From an uncultured Lachnospiraceae bacterium (GTDB lineage Bacteria; Bacillota; Clostridia; Lachnospirales; Lachnospiraceae): DNA of 8,344 nucleotides. The stretch lies in NCBI GenBank assembly GCA_937877165.1, contig CALEFO010000093.1, positions 1-8,344 of the forward strand, given 5' to 3'. The notes under the pieces are model-generated. The model did not search any database. It saw only the letters and a list, made by a program, of their open reading frames with translations, and was not told the DNA's origin. The position numbers and the translations under genes were made by a program. Below are positions 1-5,860 of the stretch, piece by piece; the stretch's first letter is position 1, and each line of letters begins with the position of its first letter.

Positions 1-46
1 ACGGTGCTTCCCTGAGGCCGGACAAGTGCTGCAAAACAGCCCATAA

Positions 47-298
47 TCTTCATCGGCGAACAATTATACTCTGCCGACGAAGCCGGCTGAAACGGGCTGT
101 CGCATGGTCTATTGGTACGGCGAAGAGGAAAAGAAGGCACGACACAGCAATATTCGCTTTATCAATGGGTATTTTCCGCAGGCGGAGTTGCATGAAATTC
201 CAAAGATGGATCACGCTGAGCTTGTGATGCTGTATCCGCAGGAATTTTACCGATATGTGAAAGAGTTTTTGAACTTGGAGTATAGTTCCGTAAAATAA
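47..298 (+). pseudogene. alpha/beta-hydrolase C-terminal fragment
   Basis: This is the 3' remnant of an alpha/beta-hydrolase-type gene. The reading frame is open from 47, after a stop at 44-46, to a TAA at 296-298; the first ATG is at 104. The peptide contains VYWYGEEEKKAR, typical of the last beta strand and the acid-residue region. It is followed by a Pro-Met-Asp-His-Ala-Glu stretch whose histidine sits where the catalytic His of the fold lies, then a C-terminal helix. The nucleophile-elbow serine and the rest of the fold are missing, and the in-frame stop at 44-46 shows the gene is disrupted rather than merely cut by the window edge. Substrate unknown. Recognition is from memory of the family pattern, so moderate confidence. 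Confidence 0.5.
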
Positions 299-397
299 GA
301 CACTTCTGGATGCAGTTTATAATGAATCTGGTATCCTTAGAATAACTCAACATGGAGGATTCAGAAATATTATGTCTCGTTCTCGAGGTTCTCAAGA
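299..397. other. intergenic, no gene seen
   Basis: This is a short AT-leaning spacer between the hydrolase remnant and the IS3 remnant. It contains a GTTCTC-GAG-GTTCTC direct repeat around 378-393 but no convincing gene, promoter or terminator. Confidence 0.4.
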
Positions 398-448
398 GAG
401 ATTAGGCTGAATGTCATTTTCTGTGGCAATGACGTTCAGCCTAATCTC
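398..448. repeat. 20-bp inverted repeat (hairpin) at the IS3 remnant edge
   Basis: The left arm 398-417 and right arm 429-448 are complementary at 19 of 20 positions, with an 11-base loop (418-428). The right arm overlaps the orfA reading frame of the IS3 remnant, so the left arm looks like an inverted copy of transposase coding DNA created at the truncation point. It is not a known IS3 terminal repeat. Confidence 0.7.
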
Positions 449-1135
449 CTCCGAAACTGGAAGAAGGAATTCCTTGAGAAAGCTCCTGTTGTCTTTGATG
501 ACACCAGAGAGGAGAATCTTAAGGAAAAGCTCTCCGATGAGCGGAAAGAAAAAGTGGTTTATGCAAAAAGGTTGGTCAGCTCACTATGCAGGTGGACTGG
601 CTGAAAAAAATCCGAGGAGCTGTTTGGACCTGGCTATGAGAGTCAATTTAGTCCGAAGCCTCCATTCGACGACTGAGAAGCCGGAAATTCCGGTCAGCGT
701 CGCTGCCGATCTCTGCGGCATCAACAGAACCAGCATTTACTATAGTGAAAAGCCTGTTTCGGATACAGAGCTGAAATGCAAGAAGATCATAGATTTCCAG
801 CACACCGATCATCCGACCTGGGGAGCCCGTCAGATGTCTGCGCAGCTGAAGTGCCATGGCTATCGTATCGGACAGAAGAAGGCAAGACGGTGGATGACGG
901 AGATGGGCATCGATCCGATCTACCCGAAACCGAACCTTTCGAAGTGCCTGCAGCGTGCTGCTGTGGTTCCGTATCTGCTTCGAAATGCCGATATAACGCG
1001 TCCAAACCAGGCATGGTCCATTGATATCACCTACATTCCGATGAAGCATGGATTCTTGTATCTGACAGCTATCATTGACTGGTACAGCCGTTGCATCGTC
1101 GGATGGAGGCCGGATGACACATTGGACACCAGAGC
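429..1135 (+). mobile_element. truncated IS3-family insertion sequence
   Basis: This is a partial IS3-family element. It holds the C-terminal part of orfA (frame of 434) followed by the overlapping N-terminal two thirds of orfB (frame of 636). Homology stops near 1131, just after the peptide DDTLDT. The missing piece would carry the second Asp and the Glu of the DDE catalytic triad and the right terminal repeat. The left end and the N-terminal helix-turn-helix of orfA are also missing. Intact IS3 elements are about 1.2-1.5 kb; about 0.7 kb remains here. Not expected to transpose by itself. Confidence 0.8.
434..676 (+). pseudogene. IS3 transposase orfA remnant
   Basis: Frame-2 translation from 434 gives NLLRNWKKEFLEKAPVVFDD followed by a charged helical stretch, the usual C-terminal half of an IS3 orfA (helix plus leucine-zipper region). 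Two indels are visible in A-tracts. Near 562-570 one A seems to be missing (GCAAAAAGG), moving the frame to GQLTMQVDWLKK. In the A7 run at 604-610 a second indel restores the frame to SEELFGPGYES, and a stop follows at 674-676. The DNA-binding N-terminus is absent. In intact IS3 elements orfA and orfB are often joined by programmed -1 frameshifting; here the A7 run does not give that geometry, so it reads as decay. Confidence 0.65.
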
Positions 1136-1178
1136 TTGTCCATTCGAACCTCCTTGGAAAAGTAAGTTGAGTTTTTGA
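636..1178 (+). pseudogene. IS3-family transposase orfB, C-terminally truncated
   Basis: The frame is open from 411, but homology to orfB begins at the ATG at 636, overlapping the end of orfA. In order the protein shows an HTH_21-like N-terminus (VSVAADLCGINRTSIYY), the HPTWGARQMSAQL region, the YRIGQKKARRWMTEMGI segment, and then the start of the rve integrase core (RPNQAWSIDITYIP), whose Asp is the first catalytic residue. The strand AIIDWYSRCIVGW follows. After DDTLDT the sequence becomes unrelated (RACPFEPPWKSKLSF) and stops, so the second Asp (usually in an SDxG motif) and the Glu are gone. Catalytically dead. The deletion edge is near 1131. Confidence 0.85.
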
Positions 1179-1267
1179 ACTTTTTCAAGTATGCCGAATC
1201 AAGAAGACTTACAGAAGGCGCATTATTTGACGTTTACCCGGAATAAGATTGCATAGTCCAAATAGAA

Positions 1268-1287
1268 AAGGCAGCAGAAGCTGCCTT
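1268..1287. terminator. small hairpin, possible weak terminator
   Basis: An 8-bp stem (AAGGCAGC with GCTGCCTT) closes an AGAA loop. Read on the minus strand the downstream sequence is TTCTATTTGG; on the plus strand it is CTATTGACA. Neither has a strong U-tract, so function is uncertain. Confidence 0.35.
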
Positions 1288-1327
1288 CTATTGACATGTC
1301 AAAAGGCATGCCGTATACATAAACCAA

Positions 1328-1369
1328 GAGCCTGGAGACTGAAATTATCGTAATTTCAGTCTCCAGCTC
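1328..1369 (-). terminator. long perfect hairpin downstream of the orphan gene
   Basis: There is a perfect 16-bp stem, CTGGAGACTGAAATTA (1332-1347) against 1351-1366, with a TCG loop. Three more pairs follow outside a one-base bulge at 1331. It lies about 50 bp beyond the stop of the minus-strand gene at 1419, so it is the natural candidate for its transcription end. The stem is unusually long and the U-tract on the minus side is weak (CTCTTGGTTTATG), so a bidirectional terminator or a mobile-element end is also possible. Confidence 0.45.
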
Positions 1370-1418
1370 CAATCTTCATCACAGGAAACCGTATTTACAG
1401 AGATTTTTCATACTCTAA

Positions 1419-2243
1419 TCAGTTTAATTTTAAATATCTATAGGCGCTACCCGCTATTGCCTTATGAAATTCCGTTTCATATTTCCATAATTTAAGGACA
1501 CGAGGATCTTCTTCCCAATGTTCCATATCTATGCTAAGTGCCAAAGGCATAAGTGCAAAATATTTCATGCGCAAAAACAAATCAATCATCTGATTTTGCG
1601 CTCTACATGACATATTATATGTCCCTAGTTCGGCTTCATAATAATAATCAAACTTTTCTAGTGAAGTATCTGGCAAATAGTGTTCACGGATGTATGCATC
1701 AAGTTGCCGCATTGCCTTGTAGTGCACGTTATCTGACAACAGGCCATTCCAATTCATAATTGATATTACTGCTCGATAATGGCCTGCTATCTGAAGATAC
1801 ACAAGCTCTGAAAAGTCCTTGCATTTCATAGATTCCACATCCGGACAAATATCGCTATCTGAAAGAATGGCATTAAGAAAGTTAATTCCTGCCGAAAAAA
1901 TGTTTTTTGCTTCTTTCTCCTCGTTTCTTTCTATTAAGGCCACGCGATATGCGCGATCATCTTCGGTCAGATTATAATAGGGGGTAATTTGTTCAAAATC
2001 TTCTATTATATCCATGATTCTCTGAAGATACTCCGACAAACTCAATATCATTTTTTCTTTCTGTTTAGAATACGTATCATATTTCTTTTTTACAGCCTGG
2101 AAGTCCGAAGATGTCAGCATTTTGTGTGCTTTCAATAAGCTCAAATTGCATTCCACAATTTGAGCATCTGAAATTGCTATATTTTCCCTTTTCCCATTAA
2201 ATAGATCAGATATCTGCTTCACCAATATGAGAGTCCTGAGCAT
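1419..2243 (-). CDS. hypothetical protein, 274 aa, AT-rich orphan
   Basis: This intact gene has no family I recognise. The ATG at 2241-2243 is preceded by an excellent AAGGAGA site (2248-2254) four bases upstream, so the start is well supported. The product looks soluble and mostly alpha-helical. A charged, Lys/Glu-rich first half contains a likely coiled-coil segment (around residues 65-110, with KKKYDTYSKQKEKM). The second half is rich in aromatics (FDYYYEAELGTY, HYRAVISIMNW), which could suit a TPR-like helical bundle. There is no signal peptide, membrane segment or obvious catalytic motif. GC is near 35-40% by rough line counts, well below the genes to the right, and the gene is flanked by two broken insertion sequences. 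Both facts suggest horizontal acquisition. No neighbour shares its strand closely enough to suggest an operon. Function unknown. Confidence 0.75.
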   Translation of the reverse strand: MLRTLILVKQISDLFNGKRENIAISDAQIVECNLSLLKAHKMLTSSDFQAVKKKYDTYSKQKEKMILSLSEYLQRIMDIIEDFEQITPYYNLTEDDRAYRVALIERNEEKEAKNIFSAGINFLNAILSDSDICPDVESMKCKDFSELVYLQIAGHYRAVISIMNWNGLLSDNVHYKAMRQLDAYIREHYLPDTSLEKFDYYYEAELGTYNMSCRAQNQMIDLFLRMKYFALMPLALSIDMEHWEEDPRVLKLWKYETEFHKAIAGSAYRYLKLN

Positions 2244-2247
2244 TTTA

Positions 2248-2254
2248 TCTCCTT
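2248..2254 (-). promoter_or_regulatory. Shine-Dalgarno site of the orphan gene
   Basis: AAGGAGA on the minus strand, four bases before the ATG at 2243. This fixes the start codon. No convincing -35/-10 pair was found between it and the IS1380 end at 2301. Confidence 0.7.
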
Positions 2255-2300
2255 CATTTCATGATATTTCTACGATATATTCTAGGCATCTATCTCTTAT

Positions 2301-2344
2301 CCTAAATTATTCACCGTCATGCGGTGAAGGCGGCTGAAAGCCGC
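2301..2344. repeat. IS1380 left end with two subterminal hairpins
   Basis: The terminal repeat is followed at once by two small palindromes: TTCACCG/CGGTGAA (2310-2316 with 2322-2328) and GCGGC/GCCGC (2330-2334 with 2340-2344). The first 39 bases match, at 34 positions, the reverse complement of 4400-4438, which therefore is a second copy of this end. Confidence 0.75.
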
Positions 2345-2445
2345 ATTGCTGCTTCGTTTGCTCCATGCATTGCTTTCACTTGAAAAGTGAATCAAAAAAG
2401 CCGTTACTTTGGTAAAATGTATTTGTCTAGAACACAAAAGAATAA

Positions 2446-3239
2446 ATGAGACAGCTTTTCATGTCCATCATAAGCACCACTTCTCTTGAAAGTAACAAGC
2501 GTATCAAAATAAATTTTAAAGGCGGCATTCTTTCTTCCGACGCCGGTCTTCTTCTGATCAAAGAATTCGCAGCGAAAACCGGACTGATCAGCCTCGTTAA
2601 GAGGATTTTTAAAACTGACGGAAATATCGGAAGGCCCCATACCGATGCAGACTATCTCCTCCAGCTGATCTTCCAAATTATTGCTGCTTATTTCGAAGAC
2701 AACTGTGCGGATGAGCTGTCAAAAGAGCCTGTCTTTCTGGAGATTCTCCGGAAGGAATCTCTGGCTGCACAGCCCACTCTGTCCCGGTTCTGGAACCGCA
2801 TGGATGAATCTTCCCTGCGCCAGCTCGATCAAATCGGCGCGGCTATGCAGGATACGGTCTATGCCATCAGACATCCGGAGATGATGCTGTTTGACCTTAA
2901 TTTCACCCTTCTGAATACCTATGGGCATCATTCAACTTTCATTACCAGCTGACCTGTGAAGATCAGCTCAGCTATGCTGTGGTCTATGGAGAGTTCGAAT
3001 ATCGGGCCGTACCGCGGTCCCATTCACGAAGAATTGCCTTCAAAATCGAGAAGCCTTACGGCCAGATGGACCATATGTACACTTTTGTGGTTACTACGAT
3101 GAAATCCCTGCTGGAACAGGTGATCCGTTCAGCAGGATATATAACATTCAAGCTCTGCAGCAGATGTCCTTACAAGAAAGAGTTCTTTGAAATACTTACC
3201 AACATCAGGGACCTGGAGGCTGCTCCATTGCTGGAATAG
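2446..3239 (+). pseudogene. IS1380-family transposase, frameshifted and internally deleted
   Basis: Residues 1-160 (from 2446) match the N-terminal half of IS1380 transposases: GGILSSDAGLLLIKEF, then the AAYFEDNCADEL region, SLAAQPTLSRFWNRMD, and FDLNFTLLNTYG, whose Asp is the first catalytic residue. The frame shifts by -1 near 2926-2934 and continues as NFHYQL. It then jumps by deletion to the later AVVYGEFEY and KPYGQMDHMYTFVVTTM segments, skipping the region with the second Asp. A further in-frame jump after TTM joins the C-terminus (SAGYITFKLCSRCPYKKEFF), removing the segment with the catalytic Glu. The last stop is at 3237-3239. Three fragments of a protein normally about 430-450 aa; inactive. 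No clear ribosome binding site precedes 2446. Confidence 0.8.
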
Positions 3240-3412
3240 CAACTGGTAACCAACGGCCCTACCGTCAAATCCGAATCTTGATTCCTGAATCTACGATCTG
3301 TTGTTGACAACGGGATCAGTGCGCCCATTTTGGGCGCAGTCGACTGGCCCGTTCAGAAATCAGAGGTTATTTCAAAGGATTTACTCATGGGTTTTGGAAA
3401 AGCCAAGCTTCA
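3240..3412. other. 3' non-coding part of the IS1380 remnant
   Basis: No gene here. The segment contains the hairpin at 3309-3353 and ends at the right terminal repeat. Confidence 0.5.
3309..3353. repeat. nested hairpin inside the IS1380 3' end
   Basis: An inner 8-bp perfect stem, TGCGCCCA (3320-3327) with TGGGCGCA (3331-3338) and a TTT loop, sits inside an outer AACGGG/CCCGTT pair (3309-3314 with 3348-3353). There is no T-run after it. It could end transposase transcription or insulate the element from outside transcripts. Confidence 0.5.
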
Positions 3413-3425
3413 TGAATAATTCAGG
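3413..3425. repeat. IS1380 right terminal inverted repeat
   Basis: TGAATAATTCAGG is the inverted partner of 2301-2313 with one mismatch. It marks the outer edge of the element. Confidence 0.7.
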
Positions 3426-3435
3426 TTAACTTATA

Positions 3436-3753
3436 TTACACAAGCAGCCGTTCAATATCACGTCCAGAGTACAATACTCGCCGGACTTCCATAATATCCT
3501 CTATCACAACATAAAAAACTGAATAATTTCTTATGTTAATGCGATAGTAAGGGAATGTTCTCTTCTTTGATGACGGATATGGAGCAAACGCCAATGGTGT
3601 CTCTAACCTTTCGTTAATCGCACTTTCAATATCATCCACCAAATTTTGTGCTGCTGTTGTATTATTCAATTGCTCCCTAATATAATCAACGATTTCATTT
3701 AAATCCTCTTCAAAAAGCGGCAGAAATGAAAGTTTATACCGTATTTGACTCAC
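3436..3753 (-). CDS. RelE/ParE-family type II toxin
   Basis: This 105-aa toxin of a type II toxin-antitoxin pair starts with GTG (3751-3753). The start is supported by an AAGGAG site (3762-3767) eight bases upstream. The family pattern is complete: an N-terminal strand (RYKLSFLPLFEEDL), two helices (EIVDYIREQLNN and AAQNLVDDIESAINERL), then the core strands with YYRINIRNYSVFYVV and a C-terminal RRVLYSGRDIERLL. RelE relatives cleave mRNA on the ribosome whereas ParE relatives poison gyrase; the long helical hairpin and the SGRDIERLL ending lean to ParE, but sequence alone does not settle the target. It overlaps the antitoxin gene by 20 bp, the usual translational coupling. The gene is full length, although an IS1380 remnant ends 10 bp past its stop. 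Confidence 0.88.
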   Translation of the reverse strand: MSQIRYKLSFLPLFEEDLNEIVDYIREQLNNTTAAQNLVDDIESAINERLETPLAFAPYPSSKKRTFPYYRINIRNYSVFYVVIEDIMEVRRVLYSGRDIERLLV

Positions 3754-4006
3754 GGATTCGGCTCCTTACTCGTCCAAAAACGTCTGACGCAGAATAACGG
3801 ACCATCGAACGTTCCGCTACAGCATCTGCCTCATCCAGCTTCCTTTCAATATTATTGGCGAGTTTTTCATATTGATCAATACTCATAAGAACCATTGTTC
3901 CATATCCGTTCTTCGTCAGGAACACAGGTGCATTTGAAGCAATGACGGTCTCTTCTATTTCAGGAAAATGATTACGCAGGTCTGATACGGGTCGAATACT
4001 GATCAT
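3734..4006 (-). CDS. Phd/YefM-family antitoxin
   Basis: This 90-aa antitoxin is encoded directly before the toxin. The frame is open up to 4033, but the ATG at 4004-4006 is preferred: it has AAGGAGG (4016-4022) nine bases upstream and gives the canonical beginning MISIRPVSDLRNHFPEIEE. The N-terminal 55 residues form the Phd/YefM DNA-binding fold (VFLTKNGYGTMVLMSIDQYEKL). The C-terminal part (residues about 55-90, NIERKLDEADAVAERSMVRY and on) is charged and probably unfolded until it binds the toxin. Known members neutralise the toxin and repress their own promoter. Palindromic sequence just upstream (4028-4043) fits such an operator. It keeps toxin and antitoxin in one transcript. Confidence 0.88.
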   Translation of the reverse strand: MISIRPVSDLRNHFPEIEETVIASNAPVFLTKNGYGTMVLMSIDQYEKLANNIERKLDEADAVAERSMVRYSASDVFGRVRSRIRESNTV

Positions 4007-4015
4007 TTTGCTTTT

Positions 4016-4022
4016 CCTCCTT
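4016..4022 (-). promoter_or_regulatory. Shine-Dalgarno site deciding the antitoxin start
   Basis: AAGGAGG on the minus strand lies inside the longer open frame. It therefore shows that translation begins at 4006 and not at the upstream ATG (4031-4033). Confidence 0.75.
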
Positions 4023-4027
4023 ATTTC

Positions 4028-4043
4028 TATCATGATAATATCA
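4028..4043 (-). promoter_or_regulatory. palindromic operator/promoter candidate of the toxin-antitoxin operon
   Basis: A perfect 10-bp palindrome TATCATGATA (4028-4037) overlaps a second inverted repeat TGATA-A-TATCA (4033-4043). On the minus strand a TATTAT -10-like hexamer falls in the same place, with only a weak GATACA 17 bases upstream as -35. Antitoxins of this family usually bind such repeats over their promoter. The position fits autoregulation; the exact promoter is a guess. Confidence 0.45.
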
Positions 4044-4177
4044 CAGCTTTATCATTTTGTATCTTTTTCTTCTTTATATCTACTATCTCCCTTTTGTACC
4101 GATCAGCAAAAAACGAGGGATAAATTGTATGCGTAAGGGCTTTTAGTAGGTGTAATCACCTGTAATCATTGTTCAAT

Positions 4178-4225
4178 CAAAAGAAAAGTCCTCAGAAGCA
4201 TTGATTTCTCAACGTTTCTGAGGAC
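4178..4225 (-). terminator. rho-independent terminator after tRNA-Pro
   Basis: On the minus strand GTCCTCAGAA (4216-4225) pairs with TTCTGAGGAC (4188-4197), extended by two more pairs around a 14-base loop, and is followed by TTTTCTTTT. It starts 9 bp beyond the tRNA 3' end. Confidence 0.85.
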
Positions 4226-4233
4226 CCACACCA

Positions 4234-4307
4234 TCGAGGCGACAAGATTCGAACTTGCGGCCTCCGCGTCCCGAACGCGGCGCTCTACCAAACTGAGCCA
4301 CGCCTCG
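4234..4307 (-). tRNA. tRNA-Pro(CGG)
   Basis: The minus strand folds as a cloverleaf. The acceptor stem is CGAGGCG/CGCCTCG, with discriminator A at 4234. The D arm is GCTC-AGTTTGGTA-GAGC. The anticodon stem CCGCG/CGCGG has loop TTCGGGA, giving anticodon CGG (codon CCG, proline). The T arm is GCAAG-TTCGAAT-CTTGT. It is 74 nt long. The 3' CCA is not encoded (TGG follows), so it must be added enzymatically. All stems pair, so the gene looks functional. It stands alone, upstream of the toxin-antitoxin operon on the same strand but separated from it by a strong terminator. Confidence 0.93.
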
Positions 4308-4399
4308 ATTTATTTCTGCTTCTGCGATCCTTTCGCCTGAAGCGAAGATTATCATACAATACAATTTTGTCCGCGTCAACCCCGACTTTTCATTTCAGT
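4308..4399. other. tRNA upstream region
   Basis: This spacer upstream of the tRNA on the minus strand should hold its promoter. No clear consensus -35/-10 pair is visible to me. Confidence 0.35.
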
Positions 4400-4438
4400 T
4401 TTCAGCCTCCTTCACCGCATGGCGGTGAATCATTCTGG
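4400..4438 (-). repeat. solitary IS1380-type left end
   Basis: Read on the minus strand from 4438, the 39 bases match the IS1380 left end at 2301-2339 at 34 positions. The match includes the terminal repeat (11 of 13 against the right repeat) and the first subterminal palindrome (TTCACCGC 4411-4418 with GCGGTGAA 4422-4429). No second transposase lies inside it, so it is a solo end pointing outward to the right, opposite to the end at 2301. Confidence 0.7.
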
Positions 4439-4499
4439 CTTAATAAGCTATTTCCAAATTTTTGTGAAACAGCATCAGGAGATGCCAATGCCTTTTTCT
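4439..4499 (-). terminator. rep downstream region with a weak hairpin
   Basis: A 5-bp stem GCATC/GATGC (4472-4476 with 4481-4485) with an AGGA loop is followed on the minus strand by TGTTTCAC. This is only a poor candidate terminator for the rep gene. Confidence 0.25.
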
Positions 4500-5768
4500 T
4501 TAATTGGAAACCAGCTTCATCTCCATCTGCTCGAAGTCATATTCCGCCTGCTCTTCCGGGGTCCAGGGCTTTCTCGCTATATTCTTTTGATCTGCTTTCT
4601 TTTTCCCAGCGGCTTTTCCGGGTCCTTCTTCCGGTTTTCGCGCGATCTTACGGCCGCCGGTTTTGTCAGTCTGGCTCTCAGGGGCTTCTATGGAGCCCTC
4701 TGTCTCTGCGAAAGACTTCTGTTCCTGCGGGTTACAGGTAAAGTTCTTCTCACATGCCGCCTTCAGCCATCCGGTGCGGTTCAGGATTTTCTGCTTCTGC
4801 CTGCAGAGCAGGTCATATTTCTCCCGGACCAGAGCGGCGTTGTAATGTGCCGAATTGCAAATGGAACGAACATCGTTCAGTGTGAAGTCGCCATCGAGAA
4901 TATCCAACACCTCCAGCACAACAGCCTTCTTCTCCGCCTCTGAAAGCTGTCCCGGTTCATCCAGCACGAAGATCTTCCCATCCGCGTTCTCTTTTCGTGA
5001 GACGGCAAAGCGAATCGCACGGACCGCTCCGTGTGCCGCCTTGACGGGCTCATAATCCACATGCAGTGATGTAATCTCATTGATCTCCGTTGTCGCGCGG
5101 TCCAGCACCCGCTTCCGGAAATCCGAATAAACCTTGAACGGCTCATTCGCCTTCTCACCGCGGGATGCCTTCACCGGAATCACGCCGATCAGCTTGCGAA
5201 GCTCCTGATAATCATAGGTGATGTAATAGATCGGACCATTATTCCCCGTAATGGCCCGTTCCTTGTCAATTTCACTCTTGAACACCTCGTAGAGCTTGAT
5301 GGAATAGGACGAGGTCAGCCGGACCACCTGATCAATCGACAGAACGGTATAATCGCCCTGCAGATTATAGATGTCGTTCGTAATGCTCTTGTTATATTCC
5401 AGCCGGAGTTCGCCGTTTTCGAAGGTCGCGTTGGTGATGACATTGATGCCTTCGATCCGCTGGTTCGCATCGTCCTGCTTGTAGATACGCCAGTCCAGAA
5501 TGGATGCCTTCCGGTCACTGGTCGGCTTGATAATCTCCTTCACCTGCGTATAGAAGGAGCCGGAATTGGTGCGGAAGATCCGCCGCAGCTCCGACAGCGT
5601 AATGACAGACGTCAGGGAGCCATCCTCATTGACCTTCAGATTCCGGATTCCGATATCAAAAAGCTTCAGCCCCATCGCCGGAGACTTTCCCTTCGCATTG
5701 ATGATCTTGTTGCTCTTGGAATAGGTCAGCTCATTACTGAGTTCGCTCTTTTTCTTTGCTCGTGGCAT
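4500..5768 (-). CDS. Rep_3-family plasmid replication initiator
   Basis: This complete 422-aa initiator starts at ATG 5766-5768 with a GGGGG site (5776-5780) seven bases upstream. Two winged-helix domains are recognisable. WH1 covers residues about 12-130, starting with NELTYSKSNKIINA and including ITLSELRRIFRTNSGSFYTQ. WH2 covers about 140-258, with LTSSYSIKLYEVFKS, YDYQELRKLIGV and the family signature FRKRVLDRATTEINEITSL followed by VDYEPVK. Members bind iterons at a plasmid origin and load the host helicase. The C-terminal 110 or so residues are an extra charged Lys/Glu/Ala-rich tail, making the protein longer than common members (230-350 aa). The iteron-filled origin lies directly upstream, as expected, so the gene and origin form one replication module. 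No frameshift or lost motif is seen. Confidence 0.92.
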   Translation of the reverse strand: MPRAKKKSELSNELTYSKSNKIINAKGKSPAMGLKLFDIGIRNLKVNEDGSLTSVITLSELRRIFRTNSGSFYTQVKEIIKPTSDRKASILDWRIYKQDDANQRIEGINVITNATFENGELRLEYNKSITNDIYNLQGDYTVLSIDQVVRLTSSYSIKLYEVFKSEIDKERAITGNNGPIYYITYDYQELRKLIGVIPVKASRGEKANEPFKVYSDFRKRVLDRATTEINEITSLHVDYEPVKAAHGAVRAIRFAVSRKENADGKIFVLDEPGQLSEAEKKAVVLEVLDILDGDFTLNDVRSICNSAHYNAALVREKYDLLCRQKQKILNRTGWLKAACEKNFTCNPQEQKSFAETEGSIEAPESQTDKTGGRKIARKPEEGPGKAAGKKKADQKNIARKPWTPEEQAEYDFEQMEMKLVSN

Positions 5769-5775
5769 AGCTTTT

Positions 5776-5780
5776 CCCCC
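5776..5780 (-). promoter_or_regulatory. ribosome binding site of rep
   Basis: A GGGGGAAAAG stretch lies seven bases before the rep ATG. The nearest iteron-like motifs (GTCC at 5863 and 5873) lie about 100 bp upstream of the start, where a promoter would be. Repression of rep by its own product is thus plausible, but no consensus promoter is evident. Confidence 0.5.
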
Positions 5781-5860
5781 GGCCGTTGGCCAGATTCCGC
5801 GCCCAAAACAGGCTCTCTGCCCGCTTCAGGGTTCAGGATAAATAAAATCACCTCAGATTC

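Larger units (their letters stand above)
1179..1418. other. intergenic between IS3 remnant and orphan gene
   Basis: No gene is supported here. An open stretch KYAESRRLTEGALFDVYPE ends at a TAA near 1245; it resembles nothing I can name and may be debris from the junction. The rest holds two hairpins (1268-1287 and 1328-1369), listed separately. Confidence 0.4.
2301..3425 (+). mobile_element. IS1380-family element remnant with both terminal repeats
   Basis: The left terminal repeat CCTAAATTATTCA (2301-2313) and right repeat TGAATAATTCAGG (3413-3425) are inverted copies matching at 12 of 13 positions. They begin CCT like the ends of the family member ISEcp1 (known from literature). Between them lies a broken IS1380-type transposase gene in the plus direction. 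The remnant is 1.1 kb, against about 1.6-1.7 kb for intact members, because of at least two internal deletions. Flanking bases TTAT and TTAA may be a degraded target duplication. The right end lies 10 bp from the stop codon of the toxin gene. Confidence 0.8.

Noticed and set aside
604..610. Programmed -1 frameshift site in the A7 run of the IS3 remnant
   Set aside because: The frames of orfA and orfB in this copy are not related by -1 at this point; decay is simpler.
648..1049. 133-aa minus-strand open frame
   Set aside because: It is antisense to the IS3 transposase, which has clear family motifs.
4148..4161. AGGTG-TAAT-CACCT inverted repeat upstream of the toxin-antitoxin operon
   Set aside because: Short, 5-bp arms only, no linked gene signal; probably chance.
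4233..4307. Attachment site (att) duplication at the tRNA 3' end
   Set aside because: No second copy of the tRNA 3' sequence and no integrase gene were found in the window.
4367..4943. Plus-strand open frames opposite the rep C-terminus
   Set aside because: They run antisense to the rep coding region, have no ribosome site and no recognisable domain.
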